This document shows positions 1 through 10,900 of a DNA stretch of 64,000 nucleotides, piece by piece. The stretch is from the NCBI GenBank assembly GCA_029168955.1, contig JAPDOI010001071.1:10001-74000 (forward strand), read 5' to 3'. A program made the position numbers and the translations under genes. The notes beneath the pieces are model-generated. The model searched no databases. It had not been told where the DNA came from and saw nothing but the letters and a program-made list of their open reading frames with translations. Every line of letters begins with the position of its first letter. Within the stretch, counting starts at the first letter, position 1. This DNA comes from Aplectana chamaeleonis (taxonomy: Eukaryota; Nematoda; Chromadorea; Rhabditida; Cosmocercidae).

Positions 1-898
1 AGAAGCAGTCCTTCTCCAGGCGTTCAATGGATAGGAGCTCTCTACTCGCACAGAAAAGGAAGAGTTGTCCGGTTGATGCCGTTTGACACGTGACGCTACT
101 TAATCCAAGCAGAGTGGTCCCGAGTGGAATTAAAGCAGCAGGAGGCAAGACAACTCCTCCCTCAGTGTGTAGAGAGCCCCTTTACCGGCGTTCAACATTT
201 CGATTACACCGATTATTCACAAAACTTCACCGGTAGAGTAAACGCGGAACAGTTCGTCCGATCGATAATAGCTGCTTCTCTGCGGGGCCACTTATGCAGT
301 GCACATTCTCTATAGAGTTACGCATAGTCGGGCAGCAAAAATAACGCCGAAATGTTGGGTAATGTATGACAGGCGCGAGGCAGTGTAGTTGCCCTCTACC
401 AGTCACTGTGGCGGCGCGGCATTGTCGCCTGACTATGCATGGACCTTAGGTCTTTAGCCCAAAGCACAGACCCGCAAAAAGGTTGCCGCCAACACTGCTT
501 GAGAGTCTCACTCTTGCGAGAAATCCTCGCACCCGCAAAATCAGAATTTGTCTGTTCCTTAACCACTACTTACCTCAGGCTGGCCGCCGCGCTGCCCCTT
601 ATTTAATGATGCCTACCTCAGCTGTCAAAAAAATTCGTTAGAATTATTGCTCTGATAGCCTCACTATATTCAAGCGACAGCTACAATGAAATAAAATTTT
701 TGAGGACAGAGGGAATTTAGAATTGAAACCAATTTATTTTTAGTCAAAGATAACATTCAACATTAACAGAGGTGTTCTTCAAAGACATGGTGCTGCTGAT
801 CCCCCATTCATCGTCGTGGCTTCGCAGACCAGTAAACATGCTCCTCTCACATGACCAGTATGCTGTTTAGCGAAATATGAATCTTTATCTTTTAGGTG
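1..898. other. Left flank, no recognisable gene
   Basis: This stretch does not resemble the satellite that fills the rest of the window. The longest ATG-free-of-stop frame I considered is about 63 codons (124-315, plus strand) and has no recognisable domain, signal peptide or compositional sign of coding. I see no tRNA-like A/B boxes and no rRNA. Small structures only: a GCGAG-AAATC-CTCGC hairpin at 516-530 and two copies of CCCGCAAAA near 472 and 532. I therefore call it intergenic or intronic eukaryotic DNA; an exon too short to recognise cannot be excluded. Confidence 0.6.
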
Positions 899-958
899 CT
901 ATTCATACTCCTTAATGTCAGCCCGTGACGCGCGAGCGTGGCGTTGGAGTATGAGTAC
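899..958 (+). repeat. Left terminal inverted repeat of the MITE-like element
   Basis: It starts CTATTCATACTCC and matches the reverse complement of 1218-1277 with 12 mismatches in 60 positions. The outer 17 bases carry only two mismatches. With TA taken as the duplicated target, the element proper would begin at 902 with TTCATACTCC. Confidence 0.75.
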
Positions 959-1217
959 CCTGACGTCAAGCCGGCACGTGGCGCCGTTCCGCCATGGCGG
1001 CGACGGCCCTCAACGACTTTTTCATCATTAGTAGTGCATCATCAATTTCATTCTGTTTCATGATAATTGATTCCAGTATTACACTTTGCTGCCATGATGG
1101 CGAACGCGTGTACAAAATTTGCTTGTTTGGATAAGTTGAGGCCCACTTTATTCGACTCCGCCATAGCGTCGCCGCCGGAGCATTCGGTCTCCGCAAATAG
1201 CGTGATGCGCGCAGAAA

Positions 1218-1277
1218 GTATTCGTGCTTCAGCGCCACGCCCGCGCATCACGCGCTGGCGTTGAGGAGTACGAATAG
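1218..1277 (-). repeat. Right terminal inverted repeat of the MITE-like element
   Basis: On the minus strand it begins CTATTCGTACTCC, mirroring the left end. The mismatches are spread along the arm, which suggests an old copy that has diverged since insertion. With TA taken as the target duplication, the element proper would end at 1274. Confidence 0.75.
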
Positions 1278-1385
1278 TTCTTCGACCACTAATTCATTTT
1301 GAATCCTGTGCTCCTGAAGCTTTCGAGCGAGCGCGAATTTTGTGGCGCGATTCACCAAATTCACGTGATGTGACATTCATCATTT

Positions 1386-1650
1386 GAGAATTCGAGAAAA
1401 TTTATCCGAAAAATATGTTTTTTTTTTCGAAAATTCGAAAAGATTATTTGAAAAAATATATTTTCAAATTGGTTTTGGAATATAGTCGAAAATTTGGAAT
1501 TCGAAAAATCAGTTTTTCGAATATATTTGAGAGTACGAAATTCGAAAAATACCATTTTCGAGTTTATTCGAAAATTTTGATATTCGAATATTTTCAAAAA
1601 TTTGAAATTAAAAAGGATTTTCGCATTTATCCGAAAAATTGGGGTTTTTA
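1386..1650. repeat. AT-rich tract of degenerate TTCGAA/TTCGAAAA words
   Basis: The tract is built from many variants of TTCGAAAA, ATTCGAA and their complements, with poly-T (around 1419-1428) and poly-A runs. Because TTCGAA is its own reverse complement, the tract is full of small inverted repeats and reads similarly on both strands. A 15-mer beginning ATTTATCCG recurs at 1400-1414 and 1625-1639, framing the tract. The open frames that cross it on both strands (1361-1663 minus, 1415-1651 plus) translate to Phe/Lys/Ile/Asn-rich low-complexity peptides and are not genes. It is likely a decayed simple or foldback repeat. Confidence 0.65.
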
Positions 1651-2381
1651 ACAGTTTTTCCAAAGTATAGTATCAACAATAACGGTTCACGATATTCAGT
1701 TCTGCTGTAGTCAACCAAAGTACCGCATAAATAGCTCAAAAAAAGACGCGATAAAAAAGAAAACACGCGAATGGGGAGAGCAAAGTATAAGGCTAACCTT
1801 TCCACTGTGAAGGGAACGCCTGGTGCATATTGACGATGTTCGCTATATTTACAATACCGAGTGCTGAAAAAGAGGGTGTCATTGTGTGTTAGGGAACAAA
1901 ACGGCAAAAAAAGTAGGAAATATCGAATGAGTAAGAGTTTACTCATGAAGGCCTAAACAAGAAAGAACAATCAATGCAATGAGAAATCAAATACTCCAAC
2001 GGAGAAGAATTTGATGAAGGAAATAAAGCCAAAGACGAGAGATATTGACCAAGAGGAAAACGGGTGTCCATGGCTGGCGCGTGAACTTTGCTCCAATCAT
2101 CAGCCACTGTCTCTGAGGGCGGCCAAAATCTACTCAGGAAGTAGATTTTCCGGAGATGGCAACCTCGCCGTCTCTCCCTTCTCTACGACACACTATTTCT
2201 CCGTCCTCTCGCACAGAGAACGAGATGACGCTCTTGTGCCCCTCATATGAACGAGAAGACCACCCGGAAATGGCTGCGAAATGTCCTCATGAGGTCGACG
2301 TAATGTCGAGCTCTCGTGTAATTTTTCGATTTTCGAGCTTCTGGCACCCTAATTAACAATTCTACGAAATTGTGTCAAAAA
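1651..2381. other. Flank between AT-rich tract and array, no recognisable gene
   Basis: No homology to the satellite and no gene I can name. The longest frame (minus strand, about 112 codons, 1608-1946) runs partly through the AT-rich tract, has no recognisable domain and has no start or splice context I can defend. A short hairpin lies inside at 2125-2149 (separate entry). The segment 2150-2300 is rich in CTCTC/GAGA words but has no clear period. Confidence 0.55.
2125..2149. repeat. Perfect 10-bp inverted repeat (hairpin)
   Basis: AAAATCTACT (2125-2134) and AGTAGATTTT (2140-2149) are exact reverse complements separated by CAGGA. This can form a 10-bp stem with a 5-nt loop. It is not followed by a T run, so it is not a bacterial-type terminator. 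It may be a remnant of a palindromic mobile element; function unknown. Confidence 0.6.
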
Positions 2382-2411
2382 CTTCAGGTGCCACTTAAGT
2401 GGCACCTTAAG
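2382..2411. repeat. 30-bp near-perfect palindrome beside the array edge
   Basis: The inner 22 bases (2386-2407) form a perfect palindrome with half-site AGGTGCCACTT. The symmetry extends to 2382-2411 with a single mispair (2385 against 2408). It ends 40 bp left of the first satellite base. Long palindromes can extrude as cruciforms and break, so it may mark how the boundary formed. That is inference from position alone. Confidence 0.7.
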
Positions 2412-2451
2412 CTCATCCCTACGTCCCGCTCTCGCCTGGTTTACTACCACC

Positions 2452-2481
2452 CCAGCTCATTGTTTGGCCAAGTCAACCAAT
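2452..2481 (+). repeat. Truncated C monomer: left edge of the array
   Basis: The first satellite bases, beginning CCAGCTCATTG, correspond to the last 30 bases of a C monomer (positions 36-65). The sequence to the left (2412-2451) has no monomer match, so the boundary is abrupt and lies inside a C monomer. The next base starts a full A monomer. Confidence 0.85.
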
Positions 2482-2547
2482 GCTACACTGTCCTAATGAA
2501 TGGAGGCCGGGGAAATATGATCTGTCGTTTGGCGAAGACAAATGAAT
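2482..2547 (+). repeat. Type A monomer, first full copy (66 bp)
   Basis: Reference copy for type A. It starts GCTACACTGTCC, has GGAGGCCGGG in the middle and the box GTTTGGCGAAGACAA near the end, then ATGAAT. Other A forms in the array differ at one stretch: GCCGGGGGAAGATGG, GCCGAGGGAAAATGG, GCCGACGGAAGATGT, and a form with GATGATCTG. Confidence 0.9.
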
Positions 2548-2612
2548 GCTACACATAGTTGAGAGAGGGAGGCCGAAAAAACCAGCCTAACGTTCGGCAA
2601 AACCAAGCGAGT
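2548..2612 (+). repeat. Type B monomer, first full copy (65 bp)
   Basis: Reference copy for type B. It starts GCTACACATAGTTGAGAG, has an A-tract GAAAAAACC after GGAGGCCG, and the box GTTCGGCAAAACCAA. B is the most variable type: subforms include GAGAGGACGGCCGG, TTAAGAGAGGGAGG and TTAGAGATGAAGG (64 bp). Confidence 0.9.
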
Positions 2613-2677
2613 GCTACACATAGTTGAGGGAGGGAGGCCGGGAGAAGCCAGCTCATTGTTTGGCCAAGTCAACTAAT
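2613..2677 (+). repeat. Type C monomer, first full copy (65 bp)
   Basis: Reference copy for type C. It starts GCTACACATAGTTGAGGG, carries the G-rich run GGGAGGGAGGCCGGGAG, and ends with the box GTTTGGCCAAGTCAA containing the 8-bp palindrome TTGGCCAA. C is the most constant of the three types across the window and shares its first 16 bases with B. Confidence 0.9.
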
Positions 2678-3461
2678 GCTACACTGCCCTAATGAATGGA
2701 GGCCGGGGGAAGACGGTCTACAGTTTGGCGAAGACAAATGAATGGTACACATAGTTGAGAGAGGACGGCCGGAAAAACTAGCCTAACGTTCGGCAAAACC
2801 AAGCGAGTGCTACACATAGTTGAGGGAGGGAGGCCGGGAGAAGCCAGCTCATTGTTTGGCCAAGTCAACCAATGCTACACTGTCCTAATGAATGGAGGCC
2901 GAGGGAAAATGGTCTGTCGTTTGGCGAAGACAAATGAATGCTACACATAGTTGAGAGAGGACGGCCGGAAAAACCAGCCTAACGTTCGGCAAAACCAAGC
3001 GAGTGCTACACATAGTTGAGGGAGGGAGGCCGGGAGAAGCCAGCTCATTGTTTGGCCAAGTCAACCAATGCTACACTGTCCTAATGAATGGAGGCCTGGG
3101 GAAGATGGTCTGTCGTTTGGCGAAGACAAATGAATGCTACACATAGTTGAGAGAGGGAGGCCGAAAAAACCAGCCTAACGTTCGGCAAAACCAAGCGAGT
3201 GCTACACATAGTTGAGGGAGGGAGGCCGGGAGAAGCCAGCTCATTGTTTGGCCAAGTCAACCAATGCTACACTGTCCTAATGAATGGAGGCCGGGGGAAG
3301 ATGGTCTGTCGTTTGGCGAAGACAAATGAATGCTACACATAGTTAAGAGAGGGAGGCCGAAAAAACCAGCCTAACGTTCGGCAAAACCAAGCGAGTGCAA
3401 CACATAGTTGAGGGAGGGAGGCCGGGAGAAGCCAGCTCATTGTTTGGCCAAGTCAACCAAT

Positions 3462-3721
3462 GCTACACTGTCCTAATGAATGGAGGCCGACGGAAGATGT
3501 TCTGTCGTTTGGCGAAGAAAAATGAATGGTACACATAGTTAGAGATGAAGGCCGGAAAAACCAGCCTAACGTTCGGCAAAACCAAGCGAGTGCTACACAT
3601 AGTTGAGAGAGGACGGCCGAAAAAACCAGCCTAACGTTCGGCAAAACCAAACGAGCGCTACACATAGTTGAGTGAGGGAGGCCGGGAGAAGCCAGCTCAT
3701 TGTTTGGCCAAGTCAACCAAT
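3462..3721 (+). repeat. Tetrameric unit A-B-B'-C, subtype with GCCGACGG (260 bp)
   Basis: Example of an expanded unit. A (3462-3527) has GCCGACGGAAGATG and GAAGAAAAATG. B (3528-3591) is a 64-bp form with AGTTAGAGATGAAGG. B' (3592-3656) ends CCAAACGAGC instead of CCAAGCGAGT. C (3657-3721) has GTGAGGG. Units of this kind recur near 7398, 8242, 9543, 10651, 11956, 13326, 14370, 16585, 17694, 19195, 21608, 23301, 23757, 25125 and 26233. I did not see GCCGACGG after ~26.3 kb. Confidence 0.85.
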
Positions 3722-3917
3722 GCTACACTGTCCTAATGAATGGAGGCCGGGGAAAGATGATCTGTCGTTTGGCGAAGACAAATGAATGCTACACATAGTT
3801 GAGAGAGGGAGGCCGAAAAAACCAGCCTAACGTTCGGCAAAACCAAGCGAGTGCTACACATAGTTGAGGGAGGGAGGCCAGGAGAAGCCAGCTCATTGTT
3901 TGGCCAAGTCAACCAAT

Positions 3918-4178
3918 GCTACACTGTCCTAATGAATGAAGGCCGGGGGAAGATGGTCTGTCGTTTGGCGAAGACAAATGAATGCTACACATAGTTAAGA
4001 GAGGGAGGCCGGAAAAACCAGCCTAACGTTCGGCAAAACCAAGCGAGTGCTACACATAGTTGAGAGAGGACGGCCGGAAAAACCAGCCTAACGATCGGCA
4101 AAACCAAACGAGCGCTACACATAGTTGAGGGAGGGAGGCCGGGAGAAGCCAGCTCATTGTTTGGCCAAGTCAACTAAT
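3918..4178 (+). repeat. Tetrameric unit A-B-B'-C, subtype with CGATCGG (261 bp)
   Basis: Second kind of expanded unit: A 3918-3983, B 3984-4048, B' 4049-4113, C 4114-4178. B' carries CCTAACGATCGGC where other B copies have CCTAACGTTCGGC. The change creates CGATCG, a palindrome and a PvuI recognition site. Copies recur in the first 28 kb (for example near 5530, 9235, 10147, 12562, 13019, 15820, 16277, 17190, 18495, 19800, 20257, 22601, 24555, 25925, 27872), with isolated ones near 34310 and 43665. Confidence 0.85.
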
Positions 4179-7100
4179 GCTACACTGCCCTAATGAATGG
4201 AGGCCGGGGGAAGACGGTCTACAGTTTGGCGAAGACAAATGAATGGTACACATAGTTGAGAGAGGACGGCCGGAAAAACCAGCCTAACGTTCGGCAAAAC
4301 CAAGCGAGTGCTACACATAGTTGAGGGAGGGAGGCCGGGAGAAGCCAGCTCATTGTTTGGCCAAGTCAACCAATGCTACACTGTCCTAATGAATGGAGGC
4401 CGGGGGAAGATGGTCTGTCGTTTGGGGAAGACAAATGAATGCTACACATAGTTAAGAGGGGACGGCCGGAAAAACCAGCCTAACGTTCAGCAAAACCAAG
4501 CGAGTGCTACACATAGTTGAGGGAGGGAGGCCGGGAGAAGCCAGCTCATTGTTTGGCCAAGTCAACCAATGCTACACTGTCCTAATGAATGCAGGCCGGG
4601 GGAAGATGGTCTGTCGTTTGGCGAAGACAAATGAATGCTACACATAGTTAAGAGAGGGAGGCCGAAAAAAACCAGCCTAACGTTCGGCAAAACCAAGCGA
4701 GTGCTACACATAGTTGAGGGAGGGAGGCCGGGAGAAGCCAGCTCATTGTTTGGCCAAGTCAACCAATGCTACACTGTCCTAATGAATGGAGGCCGGGGGA
4801 AGATGTTCTGTCGTTTGGCGAAGAAAAATGAATGGTACACATAGTTAGAGATGAAGGCCGGAAAAACCAGCCTAACGTTCGGCAAAACCAAGCGAGTGCT
4901 ACACATAGTTGAGGGAGGGAGGCCGGGAGAAGCCAGCTCATTGTTTGGCCAAGTCAACCAATGCTACACTGTCCTAATGAATGGAGGCCGGGGGAAGATG
5001 GTCTGTCGTTTGGGGAAGACAAATGAATGCTACACATAGTTAAGAGGGGACGGCCGGAAAAACCAGCCTAACGTTCGGCAAAACCAAGCGAGTGCTACAC
5101 ATAGTTGAGGGAGGGAGGCCGGGAGAAGCCAGCTCATTGTTTGGCCAAGTCAACCAATGCTACACTGTCCTAATGAATGGAGGCCGGGGGAAGATGGTCT
5201 GTCGTTTGGCGAAGACAAATGAATGCTACACATAGTTGAGAGAGGGAGGCCGAAAAAACCAGCCTAACGTTCGGCAAAACCAAGCGAGTGCTACACATAG
5301 TTGAGGGAGGGAGGCCGGGAGAAGCCAGCTCATTGTTTGGCCAAGTCAACCAATGCTACACTGTCCTAATGAATGGAGGCCGGGGGAAGATGGTCTGTCG
5401 TTTGGCGAAGACAAATGAATGCTACACATAGTTAAGAGAGGGAGGCCGGAAAAACCAGCCTAACGTTCGGCAAAACCAAGCGAGTGCTACACATAGTTGA
5501 GAGAGGACGGCCGGAAAAACCAGCCTAACGATCGGCAAAACCAAACGAGCGCTACACATAGTTGAGGGAGGGAGGCCGGGAGAAGCCAGCTCATTGTTTG
5601 GCCAAGTCAACTAATGCTACACTGCCCTAATGAATGGAGGCCGGGGGAAGATGGTCTGTCGTCTGGCGAAGACAAATGAATGCTACACATAATTAAGAGA
5701 GTGAGGCCGGAAAAACCAGCCTAACGTTCGGCAAAACCAAGCGAGTGCTACACATAGTTGAGGGAGGGAGGCCGGGAGAAGCCAGCTCATTGTTTGGCCA
5801 AGTCAACCAATGCTACACTGTCCTAATGAATGGAGGCCGAGGGAAAATGGTCTGTCGTTTGGCGAAGACAAATGAATGCTACACATAGTTGAGAGAGGAC
5901 GGCCGGAAAAACCAGCCTAACGTTCGGCAAAACCAAGCGAGTGCTACACATAGTTGAGGGAGGGAGGCCGGGAGAAGCCAGCTCATTGTTTGGCCAAGTC
6001 AACCAATGCTACACTGTCCTAATGAATGGAGGCCGAGGGAAAATGGTCTGTCGTTCGGCGAAGACAAATGAATGGTACACATAGTTGAGAGAGGACGGCC
6101 GGAAAACCAGCCTAACGTTCGGCAAAACCAAGCGAGTGCTACACATAGTTGAGGGAGGGAGGCCGGGAGAAGCCAGCTCATTGTTTGGCCAAGTCAACCA
6201 ATGCTACACTGTCCTAATGAATGGAGGCCGGGGGAAGATGGTCTGTCGTTTGGCGAAGACAAATGAATGCTACACATAGTTAAGAGAGGGAGGCCGAAAA
6301 AACCAGCCTAACGTTCGGCAAAACCAAGCGAGTGCTACACATAGTTGAGGGAGGGAGGCCGGGAGAAGCCAGCTCATTGTTTGGCCAAGTCAACCAATGC
6401 TACACTGTCCTAATGAATGGAGGCCGGGGAAAGATGGTCTGTCGTTTGGCGAAGACAAATGAATGCTACACATAGTAAGAGATGAAGGCCGGAAAACCAG
6501 CCTAACGTTCGGCAAAACCAAGCGAGTGCTACACATAGTTGAGGGAGGGAGGCCGGGAGAAGCCAGCTCATTGTTTGGCCAAGTCAACCAATGCTACACT
6601 GTCCTAATGAATGGAGGCCGGGGGAAGATGGTCTGTCGTTTGGCGAAGACAAATGAATGCTACACATAGTTGAGAGAGGACGGCCGGAAAAACCAGCCTA
6701 ACGTTCGGCAAAACCAAGCGAGTGCTACACATAGTTGAGGGAGGGAGGCCGGGAGAAGCCAGCTCATTGTTTGGCCAAGTCAACCAATGCTACACTGTCC
6801 TAATGAATGGAGGCCGGGGGAAGATGGTCTGTCGTTTGGCGAAGACAAATGAATGCTACACATAGTTAAGAGAGGGAAGCCGGAAAAACTAGCCTAACGT
6901 TCGGCAAAACCAAGCGAGTGCTACACATATTTGAGGGAGGGAGGCCGGGAGAAGCCAGCTCATTGTTTGGCCAAGTCAACTAATGCTACACTGCCCTAAT
7001 GAATGGAGGCCGGGGGAAGATGGTCTGTCGTTTGGCGAAGACAAATGAATGCTACACATAGTTAGAGAGGACGGCCGGAAAACCCAGCCTCACGTCCGGC

Positions 7101-8241
7101 AAAAGCAGGCGAGTGCTACAGATAGTGGAGGGAGGGAGGCCGGGAGAAGCCAGCTCATTGTTTGGCCAAGTCAACCAATGCTACACTGTCCTAATGAATG
7201 GAGGCCGGGGTAAGATGGTCTGTCGTTTGGCGAAGACAAGGGAATGCTACACATAGTTAAGAGAGGAGGCCGGAAAACCAGCCTAACGTTCGGCAAAACC
7301 AAGCGAGTGCAACACATAGTTGAGGGAGGGAGGCCGGGAGAAGCCAGCTCATTGTTTGGCCAAGTCAACCAATGCTACACTGTCCTAATGAATGGAGGCC
7401 GACGGAAGATGTTCTGTCGTTTGGCGAAGAAAAATGAATGGTACACATAGTTAGAGATGAAGGCCGGAAAAACCAGCCTAACGTTCGGCAAAACCAAGCG
7501 AGTGCTACACATAGTTGAGAGAGGACGGCCGAAAAAACCAGCCTAACGTTCGGCAAAACCAAACGAGCGCTACACATAGTTGAGTGAGGGAGGCCGGGAG
7601 AAGCCAGCTCATTGTTTGGCCAAGTCAACCAATGCTACACTGTCCTAATGAATGGAGGCCGGGGAAAGATGATCTGTCGTTTGGCGAAGACAAATGACTG
7701 CTACACATAGTTGAGAGAGGAGGCCGAAAAACCAGCCTAACGTTCGGCAAAACCAAGCGAGTGCTACACATAGTTGAGGGAGGAGGCCAGGAGAAGCCAG
7801 CTCATTGTTTGGCCAAGTCAACCAATGCTACACTGTCCTAATGAATGAAGGCCGGGGGAAGATGGTCTGTCGTTTGGCGAAGACAAATGAATGCTACACA
7901 TAGTTAAGAGAGGGAGGCCGGAAAAACCAGCCTAACGTTCGGCAAAACCAAGCGAGCGCTACACATAGTTGAGGGAGGGAGGCCGGGAGAAGCCAGCTCA
8001 TTGTTTGGCCAAGTCAACCAATGCTACACTGTCCTAATGAATGGAGGCCGGGGAAGATGGTCTGTCGTTTGGCGAAGACAAAAGACGGCTACACATAGTT
8101 AAGAGAGGGAGGCCGAAAAAACCAGCCTAACGTTCGGCAAAACCAAGCGAGTGCAACACATAGTTGAGGGAGGGAGGCCGGGAGAAGCCAGCTCATTGTT
8201 TGGCCAAGTCAACCAATGCTACACTGTCCTAATGAATGGAG

Positions 8242-8700
8242 GCCGACGGAAGATGTTCTGTCGTCTGGCGAAGAAAAATGAATGGTACACATAGTTAGAG
8301 ATGAAGGCCGGAAAAACCAGCCTAACGTTCGGCAAAACCAAGCGAGTGCTACACATAGTTGAGAGAGGACGGCCGAAAAAACCAGCCTAACGTTCGGCAA
8401 AACCAAACGAGCGCTACACATAGTTGAGTGAGGGAGGCCGGGAGAAGCCAGCTCATTGTTTGGCCAAGTCAACCAATGCTACACTGTCCTAATGAATGGA
8501 GGCCGGGGAAAGATGATCTGTCGTTTGGCGAAGACAAATGACTGCTACACATAGTTGAGAGAGGGAGGCGGAAAAACCAGCCTAACGTTCGGCAAAACGA
8601 AGCGAGTGCTACACATAGTTGAGGGAGGGAGGCCAGGACAAGCCAGCTCATTGCTTGGCCAAGTCAACCAATGCTACACTGTCTTAATGAATGGAGGCCG
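8242..8700 (+). repeat. Segmental duplication copy 1 (pairs with 11956-12415)
   Basis: It shares with 11956-12415 the rare TCGTCTGGCG (8261 and 11975), AAATGACTGC (8536 and 12251) and TTGCTTGGCC (8651 and 12367), at an offset of 3,714-3,716 bp. The block then diverges: the A monomer after 8690 has AATGGAGG where the partner has AATGAAGG. Confidence 0.7.
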
Positions 8701-9128
8701 GGGAAGATGGTCTGTCGTTTGGCGAAGACAAATGAATGCTACACATAGTTAAGAGAGGAGGCCGGAAAAACCAGCCTAACGTTCGGCAAAACCAAGCGAG
8801 TGCTACACATAGTTGAGGGAGGAAGGCCGTGAGAAGCCAGCTCATTGTTTGGCCAAGTCAACCAATGCTACACTGTCCTAATGAATGGAGGCCGGGGAAG
8901 ATGGTCTGTCGTTTGGCGAAGACAAATGAATGCTACACATAGTTAAGAGAGGGAGGCCGGAAAAACCAGCCTAACGTTCGGCAAAACCAAGCGAGTGCTA
9001 CACATAGTTGAGGGAGGGAGGCCAGGAGAAGCCAGCTCATTGTTTGGCCAAGTCAACCAATGCTACACTGTCCTAATGAATGAAGGCCGGGGGAAGATGG
9101 TCTGTCGTTTGGCGAAGACAAATGAATG

Positions 9129-10900
9129 CTACACATAGTTAAGAGAGGGAGGCCGGAAAAACCAGCCTAACGTTCGGCAAAACCAAGCGAGTGCTACACA
9201 TAGTTGAGAGAGGACGGCCGGAAAAACCAGCCTAACGATCGGCAAAACCAAACGAGCGCTACACATAGTTGAGGGAGGGAGGCCGGGAGAAGCCAGCTCA
9301 TTGTTTGGCCAAGTCAACCAATGCTACACTGTCCTAATGAATGGAGGCCGGGGGAAGATGGTCTGTCGTTTGGCGAAGACAAATGAATGCTACACATAGT
9401 TAAGAGAGGGAGGCCGAAAAAACCAGCCTAACGTTCGGCAAAACCAAGCGAGTGCAACACATAGTTGAGGGAGGGAGGCCGGGAGAAGCCAGCTCATTGT
9501 TTGGCCAAGTCAACCAATGCTACACTGTCCTAATGAATGGAGGCCGACGGAAGATGTTCTGTCGTTTGGCGAAGAAAAATGAATGGTACACATAGTTAGA
9601 GATGAAGGCCGGAAAAACCAGCCTAACGTTCGGCAAAACCAAGCGAGTGCTACACATAGTTGAGAGAGGACGGCCGAAAAACCAGCCTAACGTTCGGCAA
9701 AACCAAACGAGCGCTACACATAGTTGAGTGAGGGAGGCCGGGAGAAGCCAGCTCATTGTTTGGCCAAGTCAACCAATGCTACACTGTCCTAATGAATGGA
9801 GGCCGGGGAAAGATGATCTGTCGTTTGGCGAAGACAAATGAATGCTACACATAGTTGAGAGAGGGAGGCCGAAAAAACCAGCCTAACGTTCGGCAAAACC
9901 AAGCGAGTGCTACACATAGTTGAGGGAGGGAGGCCAGGAGAAGCCAGCTCATTGTTTGGCCAAGTCAACCAATGCTACACTGTCTTAATGAATGAAGGCC
10001 GGGGGAAGATGGTCTGTCGTTTGGCGAAGACAAATGAATGCTACACATAGTTAAGAGAGGGAGGCCGGAAAAACCAGCCTAACGTTCGGCAAAACCAAGC
10101 GAGTGCTACACATAGTTGAGAGAGGACGGCCGGAAAAACCAGCCTAACGATCGGCAAAACCAAACGAGCGCTACACATAGTTGAGGGAAGGAGGCCGGGA
10201 GAAGCCAGCTCATTGTTTGGCCAAGTCAACCAATGCTACACTGTCCTAATGAATGGAGGCCGGGGGAAGATGGTCTGTCGTTTGGGGAAGACAAATGAAT
10301 GCTACACATAGTTAAGAGGGGACGGCCGGAAAAACCAGCCTAACGTTCGGCAAAACCAAGCGAGTGCTACACATAGTTGAGGGAGGGAGGCCGGGAGAAG
10401 CCAGCTCATTGTTCGGCCAAGTCAACCAATGCTACACTGTCCTAATGAATGGAGGCCGGGGGAAGATGGTCTGTCGTTTGGCGAAGACAAATGAATGCTA
10501 CACATAGTTAAGAGAGGGAGGCCGAAAAAACCAGCCTAACGTTCGGCAAAACCAAGCGAGTGCAACACATAGTTGAGGGAGGGAGGCCGGGAGAAGCCAG
10601 CTCATTGTTTGGCCAAGCCAACCAATGCTACACTGTCCTAATGAATGGAGGCCGACGGAAGATGTTCTGTCGTTTGGCGAAGAAAAATGAATGGTACACA
10701 TAGTTAGAGATGGAGGCCGGAAAAACCAGCCTAACGTTCGGCAAAACCAAGCGAGTGCTACACATAGTTGAGAGAGGACGGCCGAAAAAACCAGCCTAAC
10801 GTTCGGCAAAACCAAACGAGCGCTACACATAGTTGAGTGAGGGAGGCCGGGAGAAGCCAGCTCATTGTTTGGCCAAGTCAACCAATGCTACACTGTCCTA
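9129..10900 (+). repeat. Segmental duplication copy 1 (pairs with 16171-17943)
   Basis: Rare variants recur at one exact offset of 7,043 bp: TGTCTTAATG at 9981 and 17024; TTGAGGGAAG at 10181 and 17224; GTTCGGCC in a C monomer at 10411 and 17454. The GCCGACGG tetramer also follows the pairing (9543 and 16585). Ends of the block are approximate; similarity falls to array background before 9.1 kb and after about 10.95 kb. Confidence 0.8.

Larger units (their letters stand above)
899..1277. mobile_element. MITE-like non-autonomous DNA transposon
   Basis: The two ends are long imperfect terminal inverted repeats: 899-958 pairs with the reverse complement of 1218-1277 at 48 of 60 positions without gaps, and most differences are transitions. 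A TA dinucleotide sits at each outer edge (900-901 and 1275-1276), consistent with a TA target-site duplication as made by Tc1/mariner-type and some other transposases. A second inner pairing (GGCGGCGACG at 996-1005 against its complement at 1167-1176) continues the symmetry. The ~200-bp centre encodes nothing recognisable, so the element would depend on a transposase elsewhere. The short frames on both strands here (for example 966-1238 minus) are products of the GC-rich palindromic ends. Family assignment is open; a foldback element is the alternative. Confidence 0.7.

Noticed and set aside
966..1264. Overlapping 65-90-codon frames on both strands
   Set aside because: They sit in the GC-rich inverted-repeat ends and centre of the MITE-like element, and are explained by its symmetry.
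1608..1946. 112-codon minus-strand frame in the flank
   Set aside because: Its C-terminal part runs through the AT-rich TTCGAA tract, and the rest is a Leu/Phe/Tyr-rich stretch without a recognisable domain. A frame this long is expected by chance.
2125..2149. Intrinsic transcription terminator
   Set aside because: The stem is AT-rich with no following T run, and nothing suggests a bacterial genome.
10498..10881. 127-codon minus-strand open frame, repeated identically at 19042-19425 and nearly so at 23148-23531
   Set aside because: It lies wholly inside the satellite, and its peptide is just a translation of consecutive monomers. Equivalent short frames exist on both strands in most units wherever the local length keeps frame. 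There is no domain, no independent start context and no coding-type substitution pattern.
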